Shown: piece after piece, positions 13,246 through 24,764 of the stretch
How the letters are laid out: each line of letters starts with the position of its first letter
Numbering within the stretch: the stretch's first letter is position 1
DNA from: Liolophura sinensis
Lineage: Eukaryota > Mollusca > Polyplacophora > Chitonida > Chitonidae
DNA: 64,000 nucleotides
Direction: 5' to 3'
Assembly (NCBI RefSeq): GCF_032854445.1
Contig: NC_088302.1
Span: forward strand, 41,110,191 to 41,174,190
The notes under the pieces: model-generated
The model's database searches: none
The model's input: the letters and a program-made list of their open reading frames with translations, nothing else
What the model was told of the DNA's origin: nothing
Made by a program: the position numbers and the translations under genes

Positions 13246-13729
13246 TGGGGGCAAAATCTCCAATATATACCCGCTTTAAAATATATGTAGATTCCGCACG
13301 ACTAATGGACCACAACACAGAAAAAGTACATTTCTTTTCGCATGGCGATGTAAATTTGCAGTTGTGATGGTGGTATGAAGTGGAAATATGTGTTTTGTCA
13401 AACTTATTTAAGGACGCCATGCGTACATGACAATGGATTATGGGACTGGTTAATACTGTTAACATATCAGAAATCAAACAAATCTTTCAGTGAAATGTAG
13501 TAGGCATTTCACTTTTTTCTTTATTTGAAGTTTTCTTGGGTTAATTTTGCCGCTCAGCAAAAATCTTTGCACAAACTTACAAACTGATAAGAGGGTTATC
13601 TGTATGATTCTATTTCCATAGCAGTTCCAAGCAATGATTTAATACAGAGATGACTTTGAATAGAAGTGCCGATTGCCCTGTAATTTGGAAATAGAGTTTT
13701 ATAGTTGATTAAGTTGACATATTGTCAAG

Positions 13730-13880
13730 GAGGGTTGGCGAGGTTGATCCCCGACCCCAGCCCGTATCTGTCCGCCCCTAGAGGGACCCCTCATTAGGAC
13801 AAGAAAATGTCCAGCCGTCTGTCCCCTAGTGATCAGTACAGACGCCCGAGGGTGGAGTGGCAACGACAGGAAGGGAAGAG
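13730..13880. other. Locally GC-rich block, unassigned
   Basis: GC-rich, purine- and pyrimidine-patched sequence within AT-rich DNA. No open frame or RNA fold was recognised. Confidence 0.3.
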
Positions 13881-14277
13881 CAAAGAAAACGTGATTATTG
13901 GGAAGGGGATTTTTCTTTTGTTTTCAGTTATTTTAGCGGGGTAGGGAAGCGTCAGTTTTTTGGTGCTGTTTCCGAAAACTTGTTTAAACTGTCGTAGTAT
14001 AGGTCTACCTTTCTATAGGCTTATGTACATTATCTTATTGCTCCATGCAAATTCAGTGAATTGCCACCCTCAGTGGAGTGCAGTCAATACCTAATTTCAA
14101 TGGAGGACTTTATGAACTTTGCACACCAATAATACTGGATGACATCATGGTATGACATGGACATTTTTTTTATTTCAGCTTTGGAAAAATTATGTTGAAG
14201 TTCACATTTATATATATGTAAGTCGTAATAGGGAAAACACAAACCAAACAAATGGACCATACACTCGAAAATGTTAA

Positions 14278-14503
14278 GCTGTTAATTTTAACAGAAAGTC
14301 TCTTGTCTGTGTGATGCTAGAATGTATTCTGTTATTGCAGCAGATTATTCTGTTGAATATAACACGCATATTCTATGAATTCAACATAAAGATTCTATTA
14401 GAACAACACGATGCTATGTTGAATATGACAGAATATTGTGTTATCATAACAGAATACATTCTAACATCACTCAGGCAACAGACTTTCTGTTAAAATTAAC
14501 AGA
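14278..14503. mobile_element. Foldback MITE with TTAA flanks
   Basis: The left arm begins CTGTTAATTTTAACAGAAAG (14279) and its inverted copy ends at 14502. The arms run about 57 bases with only a few mismatches. TTAA lies at 14274-14277 and 14504-14507, consistent with a TTAA target-site duplication. The interior is also partly palindromic, so most of the 226-bp element can fold. No transposase is encoded. Confidence 0.8.
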
Positions 14504-15490
14504 TTAATTGATTGAATATACAGCCTGGCTTGTTTATATATGTTTATTTGTGTGTGTTAACTAAATCTGTGTTTATGGTGAACAAATGAAATGAAATGAA
14601 ACCGTTCCACAGAACAAACAGTTATGTTTATCTATATGTTTACAGCAAACCATTCCTTCGTGGTACTCTCGATTGTGTGTCACGAGGGACAGTGTCCGAA
14701 CATCATTACACGTTAGTTACAAAAGTCCATGTAGCACCTTCAGCCTGACGCGAACCATTAAATCACCAATAACGTTGAGATGGCGCCTGTTTTCAGCGTC
14801 TTGTTGTCTTTTACCCAACTTATACGGAAAATCACTTTCCCCGTTGGATCACTTCTTAAAATACTTTTTCGCATGATATGCGCTTTGATTATAGTATTAT
14901 CAAATGATAGCACCAAATTACCTTTCAATCTCAAACATTCAATTTCTTAGAGTTGAGACTGCCGCCCCTAGGCTCGTTACCACGCCCTGTATCTCGCAGA
15001 CATGCATTTCATGGGTGTAAACTGTCAATGAATTTTACGTTTTTTCCGAATCAGTGGTTACCTCCCCTTGTTCACTTTGGTTTCTCCATATCAGTTCATA
15101 GTCATTGAAAGAATGAATGCTCATAACAGCTTAACGCCACATTGGCAATATTTCAGCCGTACAGAGGTAATTACGAAAAAAAAAAGGCTTCATGAATTCC
15201 GTTTTGTGTATTACAACGACAAAGTTACTCTGTTACTGAGCGCTACCACTCATTAACGGTAATCATATGAATGATTAGGCCTATGGCTTAACGCCACATC
15301 GGTAATCTTTCAGCCATCTGGTGGCGACGTAATCATATGATACAGCCATACGATATTCTCGGCGTTAGCGTCATTTTATTTCCGTTGTATCACACACGCG
15401 TTTTTTTTTCTTCTTCTAACTATACGACATAGTATCGAAGTCCACAATAATGCACAGTTGAGCAGGGGAGAGATTTAACTTACCAAATCA
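14504..15490. other. Intergenic, no gene seen
   Basis: AT-rich. Two short related segments, CAGCTTAACGCCACATTGGCAA (about 15128) and GGCTTAACGCCACATCGGTAA (about 15286), look like fragments of one dispersed repeat. Confidence 0.4.
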
Positions 15491-15625
15491 GTTTATTGAC
15501 TTATTTGCTTGGCGTCTAACGCCGTACTCATAGTTTTCACAGCGGTGATGTTTATCAGGGGAGGAAACCAAACAGAGAACGGAGGAAACTACCGTACACC
15601 TCACTAGGCCGGTACCTGCATGATA
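15491..15625 (-). mobile_element. Diverged SINE family A fragment
   Basis: Reads TTATTTGCTTGGCG...TAACGCCGTACTCA followed by GGGGAGGAAACCAAACAGAG. This is the reverse complement of the family A 3' half, heavily mutated. Confidence 0.5.
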
Positions 15626-16219
15626 AACCACGTCTTTATCAGCTAGGTGTCGGAAATGAGAGAACATGACAAATGCTTGTAAGATATACGTTTTTATACA
15701 CCATATTCTTGTTAGACTGACAGCTGACAGAGAACACTGCTACATAAATCAGCATACAATCGAGTTTATGGCTTGTAATCACAGGTTCTAGCTCAGGCAG
15801 TTTGAAACTGGAATAATCAGACTATTCTCTACCAGAATTGACCCTCACAAACCGAGCACTTGCTACATAAAGTATTGACCGAGTTCTCACACTTAGGAAG
15901 TGCCTGTACACTGTTTCCTCACGTCTGGTTTGAGAACTATTAGAATTTCAACATGATAATTCCCTGTAATTGCATTATTATACATGTACATATTCCCCAA
16001 TCTGACGATTGGTTATCACATTTTCGTACTCATGCCAAATACATGTATTATGTATTACCACCATTGTTATAATGTATGGATAGGAGCTCTCGCAACATAC
16101 TTTCAGTAATAAATAATAATACAACTGTAATGTCGTTTTCAGAAAAGGGAAAGCATGCTTATTCACGTCAGTAAATTTGTATTTTGGCCGGTGCAGACAT
16201 CAACGCATCAGTATAGCTT

Positions 16220-16447
16220 CAATTATTTATTTATCATTCATTGGTTATCGCCTTAATCTGGCCTTTTCTGTAATATGCGTGACGACATTCAGGTTTATGG
16301 ATGGAGGAAACCGGGGTGCCTAGGGTAAGACAACACCCTTCGCTAGGTACCTGACAGGTCGCCTGCTGGATTCGAGCCTACGACCGCACGACTCCGAAGG
16401 CTCTGACGAGAATAGCGCTACTGCTGAATGAACCAGCCACGGCGCCA
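16220..16447 (-). mobile_element. tRNA-derived SINE, third family
   Basis: Starts with an A/T-rich TTATTTATTTATC tail complement, carries GGATGGAGGAAACCGGGGTGCC, and ends in a tRNA-like head. On the plus strand the head shows GGATTCGAGCCTACGACC (reverse B box) and CAGCCACGGCGCC. It resembles family A in layout but differs in body sequence. Confidence 0.6.
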
Positions 16448-16744
16448 TGAATTAATACGTATTGGTGACTTGGTTAGAAAACAAATGTTTCCATGTTTCA
16501 ATTATGTCCAGACTCGCACTCACGGGATAAGTGACCAATAAAAATGCACAATTACACCGTGCGCACGAGATCTTTGTTAAGTCGTGCCCACGACATAGTA
16601 TTTATCTCATGCTCTCGAGGAGCTTTATGAAGTCATGCGCACGAAATCTTTATTAACACTTTGAAAATTGTCACTGCTTTTTATATTTAAATTTTTTTCT
16701 AACCATATTTTCACGGCTCCCTATAATCGGCATCAAATTGATTC

Positions 16745-17060
16745 TCAGTTCAGATAGTATTATAACTGGTTAGGTATCACACTGTTTCTCAGTCCTCATT
16801 TTCATGACTGGTTGGAATCACACTGTTTCTCAGTCTCATTTTCATGACTGGTTGGAATCACACTGTTTCTCAGTCTCATTTTCATGGACTGGTTGGCATC
16901 ACACTGTTTCTCAGTCTCATTTCATGACTGGTTGGCATCACACTGTTTCTTAGTCTCAGTTTTATGACTGGTTGGTGTCACACTGTGTCTCAGTCCCAGT
17001 TTTATGACTGGCTGGAATCACACTGTTTCTCACTCTCAGTTTTATGACTGGTTGGTATTA
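16745..17060. repeat. Minisatellite, 40-bp unit
   Basis: About seven copies of a unit containing ATGACTGGTTGGAATCACAC followed by TGTTTCTCAGTCTCAT. Increasingly degenerate traces such as TATCACACTG continue to about 17490. Confidence 0.9.
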
Positions 17061-17642
17061 CATTCATTCTTACAGCTCCGCATGATCCATTTCTTGCTAC
17101 ACATATGCCAGCATGGTATATATACCACATGAACACTGACAGTCCTTCAATTTTCGAATTTATAACAACGACTCTCACAGTTCTCTAGAGGTTGTTATCA
17201 CACTGAGCCTCACAGATCTTCGACGCTCTTATCTCACTCTCACATTGTATAAGTCTGTAATATCACACTGGTTCACACAGATCTTCAAGGCTACTAGCAG
17301 TCTTACTCTACTAGGTAGTTTCACACTGTTACATTGGTTGTCAGTATTCTTCAAGTCCGTTATCACACTGAGAAATGTGCTTACATGTATCTCGGTGACT
17401 CACAATTTTTCAAGGTACACTTTACACCAACAATTCCTGGAGACGTGTACATGTACCACAATCCCTTGTACCTCTAGCAGAGAGTTGGTATGACCTCGTA
17501 TACATGGTCCAAACCTAAATCTGTTGATTCTCACAATTCAGCCAGATTCGGTTCTCATTGACCAACGTGTGTCTCGTGACCCCTGTAAGGCACTTGTATA
17601 ACGCTTGTATCGTAATTGCATCACGTTGTTTCTTGACGCCTC

Positions 17643-20171
17643 TCACAGCTCTGCCTTCTCACGGAATCGCCTTGTGTCAACGATAGAAATCGCATCGGTC
17701 ATCAGTTTTAAAAATTCCGATTCTGGGACTAGAGTATTGGCTCTGTTGTTGAACACGTCATACTTATCGGTTTCTGAGAGTTCAGGGTGAGTGTTGTGCC
17801 ACTCCAGGTAAGGACCACGGCTGGAGAGCCACACACCAAAGTCCCGGAAGTTGAGTGAAGCGTTGTAGGGGACGAGCTGTACGGCCACGCTGGTTCGGGG
17901 TAAGTATATGGCGTTCGTCAGCCCAGCTCCATTCATCCCAACCAAGACTGAGTACCGCTGTATCATTGAAACCTGTTCAGACACAGACCACAGCACCTCA
18001 ACTTACATACATCTGAACAGTTCAAATGACGCACATTTTGACAATTCAGATGACTCACATTTGAACAACTCAGAAGACGGACATTTGGATAACTCAGAAG
18101 ACGGACATTTCGACAACTCATACGATGTACATTTGGACAGTTTGTGGGTGGAAACGTCTTCAGATATTTCAGAAACAACTATCGTTAATGTAAAGCACAA
18201 GATTTGTGTAGAAATGAAGATATCAAATATGAATTGCTATGGCGAATGTTACCCATCCAATAGAAAGGTTTGTCGTTTATTCCACTGGCTAGATATGGCT
18301 AGATTAATTCTGAGAGTTTATGGCAATGTCTGGACTCACCTGTTCTTTGAAAGACTTTCCAGAAAATTCCACTATATCTACTGTTGCAAGATGAGATATG
18401 GCTTTCTTCAGCTCCGCTTCATTTAGTATCTTCCGGCCCCTGGAGTTGTTCCTGTTACGTTAAAAAATGTTGTATTTAGACAATAGCTGAAATTACCAGA
18501 ATAAGAAACAATGGAACAAGGAAACAGTTTAGAGTTTAAATTACAAATAGTGCAATATAATATGATGATTACACTATGGGTAGAGCTTTCTACCTATGAT
18601 GTAAAAATATTATATTACGGGTGGCAAGTGCCACCCACCGTATAATAATTGCTACATTACGGCATTTTATTACATTACGGGCGTCTATAGTGTTCCAGTG
18701 TGACAGCACTGTCACTATGTTACCGCTGGCATGATCAGTGTACCTGCTAGCTACAAGATCATACCGACCGCTGCTGAATAAAATAATGTTAAATGCAGCA
18801 AGAAATCGAAGTTTCAACAATATCTATACAATATATATACGAACCCATTGGGAATAACATCGTCCACAGCCTTAGGTTCAGTGTCATTTTTATATCCGAT
18901 GTTTGTAGACATTATCTGCATACCTGGTAATAATACCGATCCTATGTCTGGGCACCGTGTCTGGTTGTTTGTCTACAGGAATCTCAAACTGATTCTTGAT
19001 GAAGGTTATGTAGTCCTGAACCAAGCGTCTGTCATCAAATGGAAACCGGGATGTCTAGAGGAAATAATATCTGTGATTAGGAAGACATGGTACAGTTGCC
19101 ATTATGTCTTGATTCCCAGAAACACAAATTGCGTGCGTTTGAGCCGATCTAACGAACACCATATGGAAGACGAGTGGATATAATTCCATTTTTTTGACAC
19201 CTTTCCGGACGAACTAATCAAACATATACAGCGTCGGTATATCTCCATACATTTTGAAGCATATTGTATCAGGATAAGATCAACTTACCCCAAAATATGC
19301 TGTTTTGAAGCAAATCGTTTCACCTGTTTGCAGTAAAGTCTGGTCCATGGGTAGAAGACTGGCGTTTTCTCGTATTGACTGTGGGTAAGCAGAAAGCCAT
19401 ATCTTTGGTTCAATGAATTTAAATGGTTCAATGACAAAACTGTAAAATGTAGTTGTATTTTTTTACGAGATGGGTATTTCACACCGTACTCCAAGAATAT
19501 TTCAAATACACGACGCCGGCCCGCTTTATGGTAGGAGGAAACCTAGCAGAGCCCAAGAGAAACTCACAGCCATCCGCAGGTTGCTAGAACACTACCCCGT
19601 GTTGGAAATCTAGCTGTATGTATGTAAGGTTGAGGTAAAGTCACACTAAACAATCTTTCGGTCATGTGACAACGAGGAGTCATTAGCTGTGTGTATATAT
19701 ACTAATAGCTCTATCTTGTAGCACGGCGCGTCGAAGTCACCGAAGTGCCTTCGCCACTAAAGTAGAATGTCGAAATGTAAATTAGACTCTGATAAATTAC
19801 CATTGATATATAATCAAGTATAAGTGCATTATGCATATTCTCCTCAAGGCAATTATTCAAATAAGTCTCTGTATAACTCTCATTGTATAGTTGTAAAGCT
19901 ATATTGCTTACGTTTAGCATCTGCATCCAGTAAGCGTCCGGGTTCTCAAACGCAGGGGTGTTCCAGTTTAAAATCTGAAATGACAGTAGGCAAAACACCT
20001 GACAACTGAGCACTGGTAAATTACGTCACGCAGCACAATCAACGCGGAGTATATTCCACGTAATCCCCCACCATAATGCTGCCCGCCGTCGTATAAGTGA
20101 AATATTCTTTGAGTGCGGCGTAAAACACCAATCAAATAAATATAAAAACAAATAAATAAATAAATAAATAA

Positions 20172-20247
<76 letters not shown>

Positions 20248-21412
20248 CACATAGGCTCTCTAAAAACCTACACATGTCGTTGTGGATGTGTTTCACATGT
20301 TACCAATTCAGTAAGAGGGCAGGGGAGACCATGGGATCTCCTTAGTGGACAGAAGGCGTGGCGAAAATGCCTATTGGAATCGCTATCAGCGATAGTGTAT
20401 TCTTTGGACTTTGGATATAATTTTTCAACTTTCGCATAGCCTGAATACTTCTGTAGAGTTTACGTGATGTTTTTGTACAGCCAGTCTTAATGGTCACTCA
20501 CGTGTTTTCCCCTGTGCTTGAACATGGGGTGACCATGTTGTTTTCGCCCACGCCAGGGTGATCACGTGATCTTCAGCTTCCGGGCCGTCTTACAGAATAT
20601 GACTTTTGCAAGGTTTGTTGTATGTAATTTGCAATCACCACAGGAAGTTTATCATCTCAAATAAAGGTAATGTCAGCATAGATTCCAAATTGGACATATT
20701 TGCGAATAGGCAGTAGTCTTCAGTCATTCGACTTCTTATCAGAATAAACGACGGAGTAAGTGTTAACTATGGAAGCTGATAGAGGGCTTTTCGCTACCAC
20801 GCTACTTCAACCTTTCTCTTACAAGGTGAAGTAGCGAGGTAGCGAGGCAGTGAAAGGTCATCTATAACGGCTGGCATAATTAACCATAGTTATTTGGTGT
20901 TACAAAACATCTATTTATGACATAAGATATGGTTTCTCACAGATACCTCCATCCTTGAGGACTCCACCGTTGGCATGAGTACGCACATTCTTAAGCGGTG
21001 ACTTCCTCCCAGCGTGCATCGCAAGGTACAGCGGCAGCATCATATCGTAGTGTAAGTGGAAATAATTACTGCCGTAGTAATAATACATCGTAAAGATGTA
21101 GGCTTTATCAAACGTCCTGTCACACTGGAGACTGCCCACGTCGACTAACCGTTGGAAAGGCCATATCGTCTCTATATATACACCACATCGTGCCTGGACG
21201 CTGGAGGTAGCCTGTCCTTGGTACAGGAACTTGGCTCGTCTGGTGTCCAGAGCAAGGTGGGTAATGCGGCAGTAGAGTGGCGGATAGTGACCGGGAGTAG
21301 CGCGGATGTCCGAGTCCGACCACTTCGTCTGTCCACTGTCCGTTCCTGACAACAGGTAGCCGGTGAAGACTCCGAGGAAAGATGCCCAAAAGTCCGGCCA
21401 TGATTCTCTGTG
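17643..21412 (-). CDS. GT61-family (DUF563) glycosyltransferase, seven 3' exons
   Basis: In transcript order the exons are 21412-20987, 19974-19912, 19756-19703, 19368-19324, 19054-18924, 18451-18340 and 17972-17643. All have AG/GT borders and phases that join into 386 residues ending at TGA (17645-17643). Family motifs: YPPLYCRITHLALD near the start, YFHLHYDMMLPLY (the HxxxDxxLP block), ILNWNTPAFENPDAYW, RKILNEAELKKAI and SVLVGMNGAGLTNAIYLP, the hallmark GAGLT block. GT61 includes EOGT and POMGNT2, which transfer GlcNAc to proteins in the ER. The acceptor substrate here is unknown. The C-terminus REKAEL resembles an ER-retrieval signal. No ATG lies in the first listed exon, which opens after an AG at 21413-21414, so a 5' exon with the N-terminal signal is missing. 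The fourth exon could instead start at 19378. Confidence 0.85.
18015..18150. repeat. 24-bp tandem repeat in the last GT61 intron
   Basis: Units of the form AACTCAGAAGACGGACATTTGGAT follow one another about 5.5 times with point differences. The block lies between the last two coding exons (18340 and 17972). It keeps frames open on both strands because the unit is a multiple of three, which explains the long spurious frames there. Confidence 0.9.
19474..19610 (-). mobile_element. SINE family A fragment in a GT61 intron
   Basis: Contains TTTCACACCGTACTCCAAGAATATTTCA, then a GACGCCGG block, TATGGTAGGAGGAAACC and CCATCCGCAGGTTGCT. This is the reverse complement of the family A 3' half. It lies between the exons ending at 19703 and beginning at 19368. 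Confidence 0.8.
20061..20176 (+). mobile_element. SINE family A, 5'-truncated
   Basis: CCCACCATAATGCTGCCCGCC leads into the 3' end GTATAAGTGAAATATTC and GCGGCGTAAAACACCAATC, with a long AAATA tail that runs straight into the TA microsatellite at 20177. It lies in the first visible intron of the GT61 gene. Confidence 0.85.
20177..20246. repeat. (TA)n microsatellite next to a SINE tail
   Basis: About 70 bases of alternating TA begin where the SINE's AAATA tail ends. Confidence 0.95.
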
Positions 21413-21527
21413 CTAAGATAGCAGTTCTTTATCCCACGTCATCCTCATGGAGGATGACTCCTTTGTTTCAACTGTATATACACAAATGGGTATAGATATA
21501 GATGTCATTTAGAAAGTGGATTAAGTA

Positions 21528-21780
21528 ACAGTATTATCGTTAATAGGGATTACACTTTCTGAATATAGCACAGATTCTAGTGCTGAAATTTGGCTGAGAC
21601 CACTGTGGGTTTCGAACCAGCGACCTGAGTCAGGCACCAAATCGCCAGCAATGCATGTCAACCGTCTAGACCACTCGACCAACAGGCCTTCCACAAAAAT
21701 AGAAGTGGTCTCAGCCAAATTTCAGCACTAAAATCTGTGCTATATTCAGAAAGTGTAATCCCTATTAACGCTAATACTGT
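21528..21780 (-). mobile_element. Palindromic element with an internal tRNA-like Pol III promoter
   Basis: Two 77-bp arms (21528-21604 and 21704-21780) are inverted copies differing at about two positions. The 99-base loop, read on the minus strand, has an A box TGGTCGAGTGG (21681-21671) and a perfect B box GGTTCGAAACC (21618-21608), and looks like a degenerate class II (Leu/Ser-like) tRNA. An imperfect direct repeat, ACTGTATATACACAAA followed by ATGTCAT, begins at about 21471 on the left and 21776 on the right, overlapping the right arm's end by about five bases. It is not a functional tRNA by eye. It lies just upstream of the first identified GT61 exon on that gene's strand. Confidence 0.8.
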
Positions 21781-22675
21781 ATATACACAAAGCATAAATG
21801 TCATCTTAAAAAAATAAGTCCAGTGACAATATTCGTGGTTTTGAAAACACTTTGCAGACTACCAAAAATGTCGTGAGAAACTCGGTGATGAAGAGGTCAC
21901 CATACAACATGACACCTCCAAAACATACAAGATGGGACTATATCACTGCTGGCCGATTCCGTACTTTCGAGCACAGAAACTAATGCCATCAACACCACAA
22001 GAGAAGGATCAACTCCGAGCAATGGGACTAAGGATTATCACGGATTTCGAACATAAGAATCTGATTATGGTTTATAGAAAAGTCTAAATCAGAAAATAGC
22101 TTATCAATGCAATACTCACGGCAGGTTGTGCTTTTTCCTTATTGGTAAGTCCACACATGCAGCAGAATTAGATTACAGATTATCTAATACGTGTAGCGAA
22201 ATAAGATTACAGCTTATCAAATGCGCAAACCAAGAACTGTTTGAAAGAACGGCTTTCTCTACTTAGGTGTAGAGCTACATTATAATCATGTTCGTTATAC
22301 GTACGTCAGAATCAGAAATCGGGCTTTGACGGTGTTCAGCTTGTCGACGAATAAGTATTCTGACACGAATTAAGGCAGCTGGTTAATAAAGACGAGGCTA
22401 CACAGACATAAGGGCTGAGTTCCGTATGACGAGCTCTGTGTATTCTGTCCGTCCTACTGGGAAGCTCTCCAATCCCCGTTCTCACAGCCCTATACTTCAT
22501 CTGTCGACTTACTATTTCCGCTTGGCAAAGTGTGTTACTCGTATCATGCAGGGTTGAGTCAATTGCTGCGATGAGCCAGGCGCTTCCAAAAGACGCCAGC
22601 TGTTACAGCTAAACGCTTACAAAAATACAACAATCACTTCAACGATGAAGTCAAATACTTCTATATACTAAAATC
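21781..22675. other. No gene seen
   Basis: Probably the first intron or upstream flank of the GT61 gene. AT-rich, with no exon supported. Confidence 0.4.
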
Positions 22676-22828
22676 TTTTTATTTATGTATTTGATTGGTG
22701 TTTTACGACGTACTAATGAATATTTCACTTATACGACGGCGGCCAGCGTTACGGTCGGAGGAAACCGGGCAGAGCCCGGGGGAAACCCACTACCATCCGC
22801 AGGTTGCTGTCAGACCTTCCCACTTACG
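22676..22828 (-). mobile_element. SINE family A, 5'-truncated, with 13-bp target-site duplication
   Basis: Only the body and 3' end are present; the tRNA-like head is absent. TATATACTAAAAT occurs at 22662-22674 and again at 22829-22841, bracketing the element exactly. The copy therefore inserted in truncated form. Confidence 0.95.
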
Positions 22829-23027
22829 TATATACTAAAATACAACCACAGATAGATTCATGGTGTCGATACAAAGACGAGTTCATGTTTAGGGAACTGA
22901 TTACATTGAAGTTATAGTGATTGTCAATTGTCTAGGCGCATATAAAGGGGACCTTCAGGCGTTCGGTAATTGTCCAGGTATTTAGGGTCCGTCTCTATAT
23001 GCTTACGGTATATGTATCTATGCCAGG

Positions 23028-23370
23028 GGTTTAACGTCGTACTTAACACTTTTTCAGTAATATGACGACGAGTCATTAGGTGTGTGTGTACATATATGGT
23101 GTCTTCTTGTGGCAGGGCGAGTCCATGCCGCCAAAGTGCTGCTGCAACTGAAGCAGAAACTGACACCAGACATGACACCCCAGCCAGTCACATTATACTG
23201 ACACCGGGCCAACCAGTCACATTTCCTGACTCTAACCCCTCAGTGCTGAGCGCCACGCGAGGCTGCAGCAAGTGTCATTTTCAGTTTTTGGTAGGACTCC
23301 ACCAGGGTTTGATCCCGGTGTCTTCTGGCTTCGAGGTGGACGCTATAAGCAATAGACCACTGAAGCGGTC
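23028..23370 (-). mobile_element. SINE family B, near full length
   Basis: On the minus strand a tRNA-like head has an A box AGTGGTCTATTG and a B box GGGATCAAACCC. The body follows, then the 3' block CATATTACTGA and GTACGACGTTAAACCCC. It matches the layout of the copy at 61303. Confidence 0.75.
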
Positions 23371-23937
23371 AATATATATGCTTACCGATCCGAACTGGCT
23401 ATAGGAATGCAAGACCATCTTTATATGTGTAGGGGTCCGATTACGTATGTGATGGTTATCTAGGTATGTAAGGGGATCTTCTATCGGTGTACGGTGACTA
23501 TTGATTGTCTATGTACATAATGGGACCTTCTATTTGTGTATGGTGACTGTAGATTTTCTAGGTATATAAGGGGACCTTCCATCGGTGTACGGTGACTGTT
23601 GACTGTCAATGTATATAAGGGGACCGTCTACTGGTGTAAGGTGACTAAGTTATCTGGGTATATAAGGGGACCGTCTACTGGTGACAGGTGACTGTAGATT
23701 GTCTAAGCATACCAGGGGACCTTCTATCGGTGTAAGGAGACCGTAGGTTCTGTAGGTATATAAAGGGATCTTTTATTGGTGGGCGATGACTGTAAATTGT
23801 CTAGGTATATAGGGGTACCTTCTATTGGTGTACAGTGACTGTAGATTTCCTAGGTTTATAAGGAGACTGTCTATTGGTGAGAGATGACAGCAGATCGTCT
23901 ACGTATATTAGCGGATCTTCTACTGGTGAGTCGTCTT

Positions 23938-23985
23938 CATATTGTTAAGTACGACGTTAAACCCCAAGCACTCACTTACTCACTC
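23938..23985 (+). mobile_element. SINE family B 3' tail fragment
   Basis: TTAAGTACGACGTTAAACCCC followed by AAGCACTCACTTACTCACTC is the family B terminus. It sits inside the 48-bp minisatellite. Confidence 0.7.
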
Positions 23986-24311
23986 TAATAGTGAGCGGTG
24001 ACTGTAGATTGTCTAGGAATATACGTGGACTTTCTACTGGTGAGCGGTGACTGTAGATTGTCTAAGTACATAAGGGGACCGTCTATTGGTGTACACTGAC
24101 TGTAGGTTGGCTAAGTATATAAGGGTCCGTCTACTGCTGAGCGGCGACTAGAATGTCTACGTATATAAGGGGACCTTCTATTGGTGCACAGTGACTGTTG
24201 GTTGTCTATATATCTTAGGGGACCGTCTAATGGTGAGAGGTGACGGTACGTTGCCTAGGTATATAAGAGGACCTTCTATTGGTATACGGTGACTGTACGT
24301 TTGTCTAGGTA

Positions 24312-24380
24312 TATATATATTTATTTATTTGCTTGATGTTTTACGCCTTAGTCAAGAATATTTCATTTATACAACGGTGG
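24312..24380 (-). mobile_element. SINE family A 3'-end fragment inside the minisatellite
   Basis: TATTTATTTGCTTGATGTTTTACGCC followed by AAGAATATTTCATTTATACAAC is the reverse complement of the family A 3' end, with minisatellite units on both sides. Confidence 0.8.
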
Positions 24381-24419
24381 TCTAAGTATATAAAGGGGCC
24401 TTCTATCAGTGTACAGTGA

Positions 24420-24423
<4 letters not shown>

Positions 24424-24481
<58 letters not shown>
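24424..24481. repeat. (TA)n microsatellite
   Basis: Alternating TA at the right edge of the 48-bp minisatellite. Confidence 0.95.
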
Positions 24482-24484
<3 letters not shown>

Positions 24485-24764
24485 AGGACGGTTTGCATGT
24501 TTAGGCGGTTCGGTTAGGTTTATGGTGGTTGTATAGTACAGAATGGGACCCTCTAGGACTAAGTCGTTACGGTGACTGTTTTGGTGTACAAGTTTAGTGG
24601 TTTCACTATAGGCACATGTGTATGTATGATTGTTTACGTTTAAGGGGAACGTCGTGGTTTACGGCGAATCCAGGTACATGTACGTGCGGACTGCATATGC
24701 ATATTTAGGGGAGGGAGGGGTTAATTGTCTTAAGGGTTAAGTATTAATTAAGAGACCTCAAGTA

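Larger units (their letters stand above)
23400..24420. repeat. Minisatellite, about 48-bp unit
   Basis: About 20 diverged copies of a unit built from TATAAGGGGACCTTCTAT, GGTGTACGGTGACTGTA and GATTGTCTAGG; successive GGGGACC blocks start at about 23522, 23570, 23619, 23667 and 23714. It is interrupted by a family B tail (about 23938-23985) and a family A fragment (24312-24380). Confidence 0.9.

Noticed and set aside
17908..18426. 172-codon plus-strand open frame with HLDNSEDGH-like repeats
   Set aside because: It lies antisense to two GT61 exons and is kept open by a 24-bp tandem repeat in the intron between them.
19968..20252. Open frames encoding poly(YI)
   Set aside because: Translation of a TA microsatellite and an AAAT tail.
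20947..20986. Extending the first visible GT61 exon to the donor at 20946-20945
   Set aside because: That donor (GGAG|GTATCT) leaves phase 1, which does not fit the next exon. The donor AAT|GTGCGT at 20987/20986 keeps the frame and the expected family spacing, so it was preferred.
21605..21703. Functional tRNA-Leu/Ser gene
   Set aside because: A and B boxes are good, but the acceptor and anticodon arms do not pair convincingly and the sequence is embedded in an inverted-repeat element.
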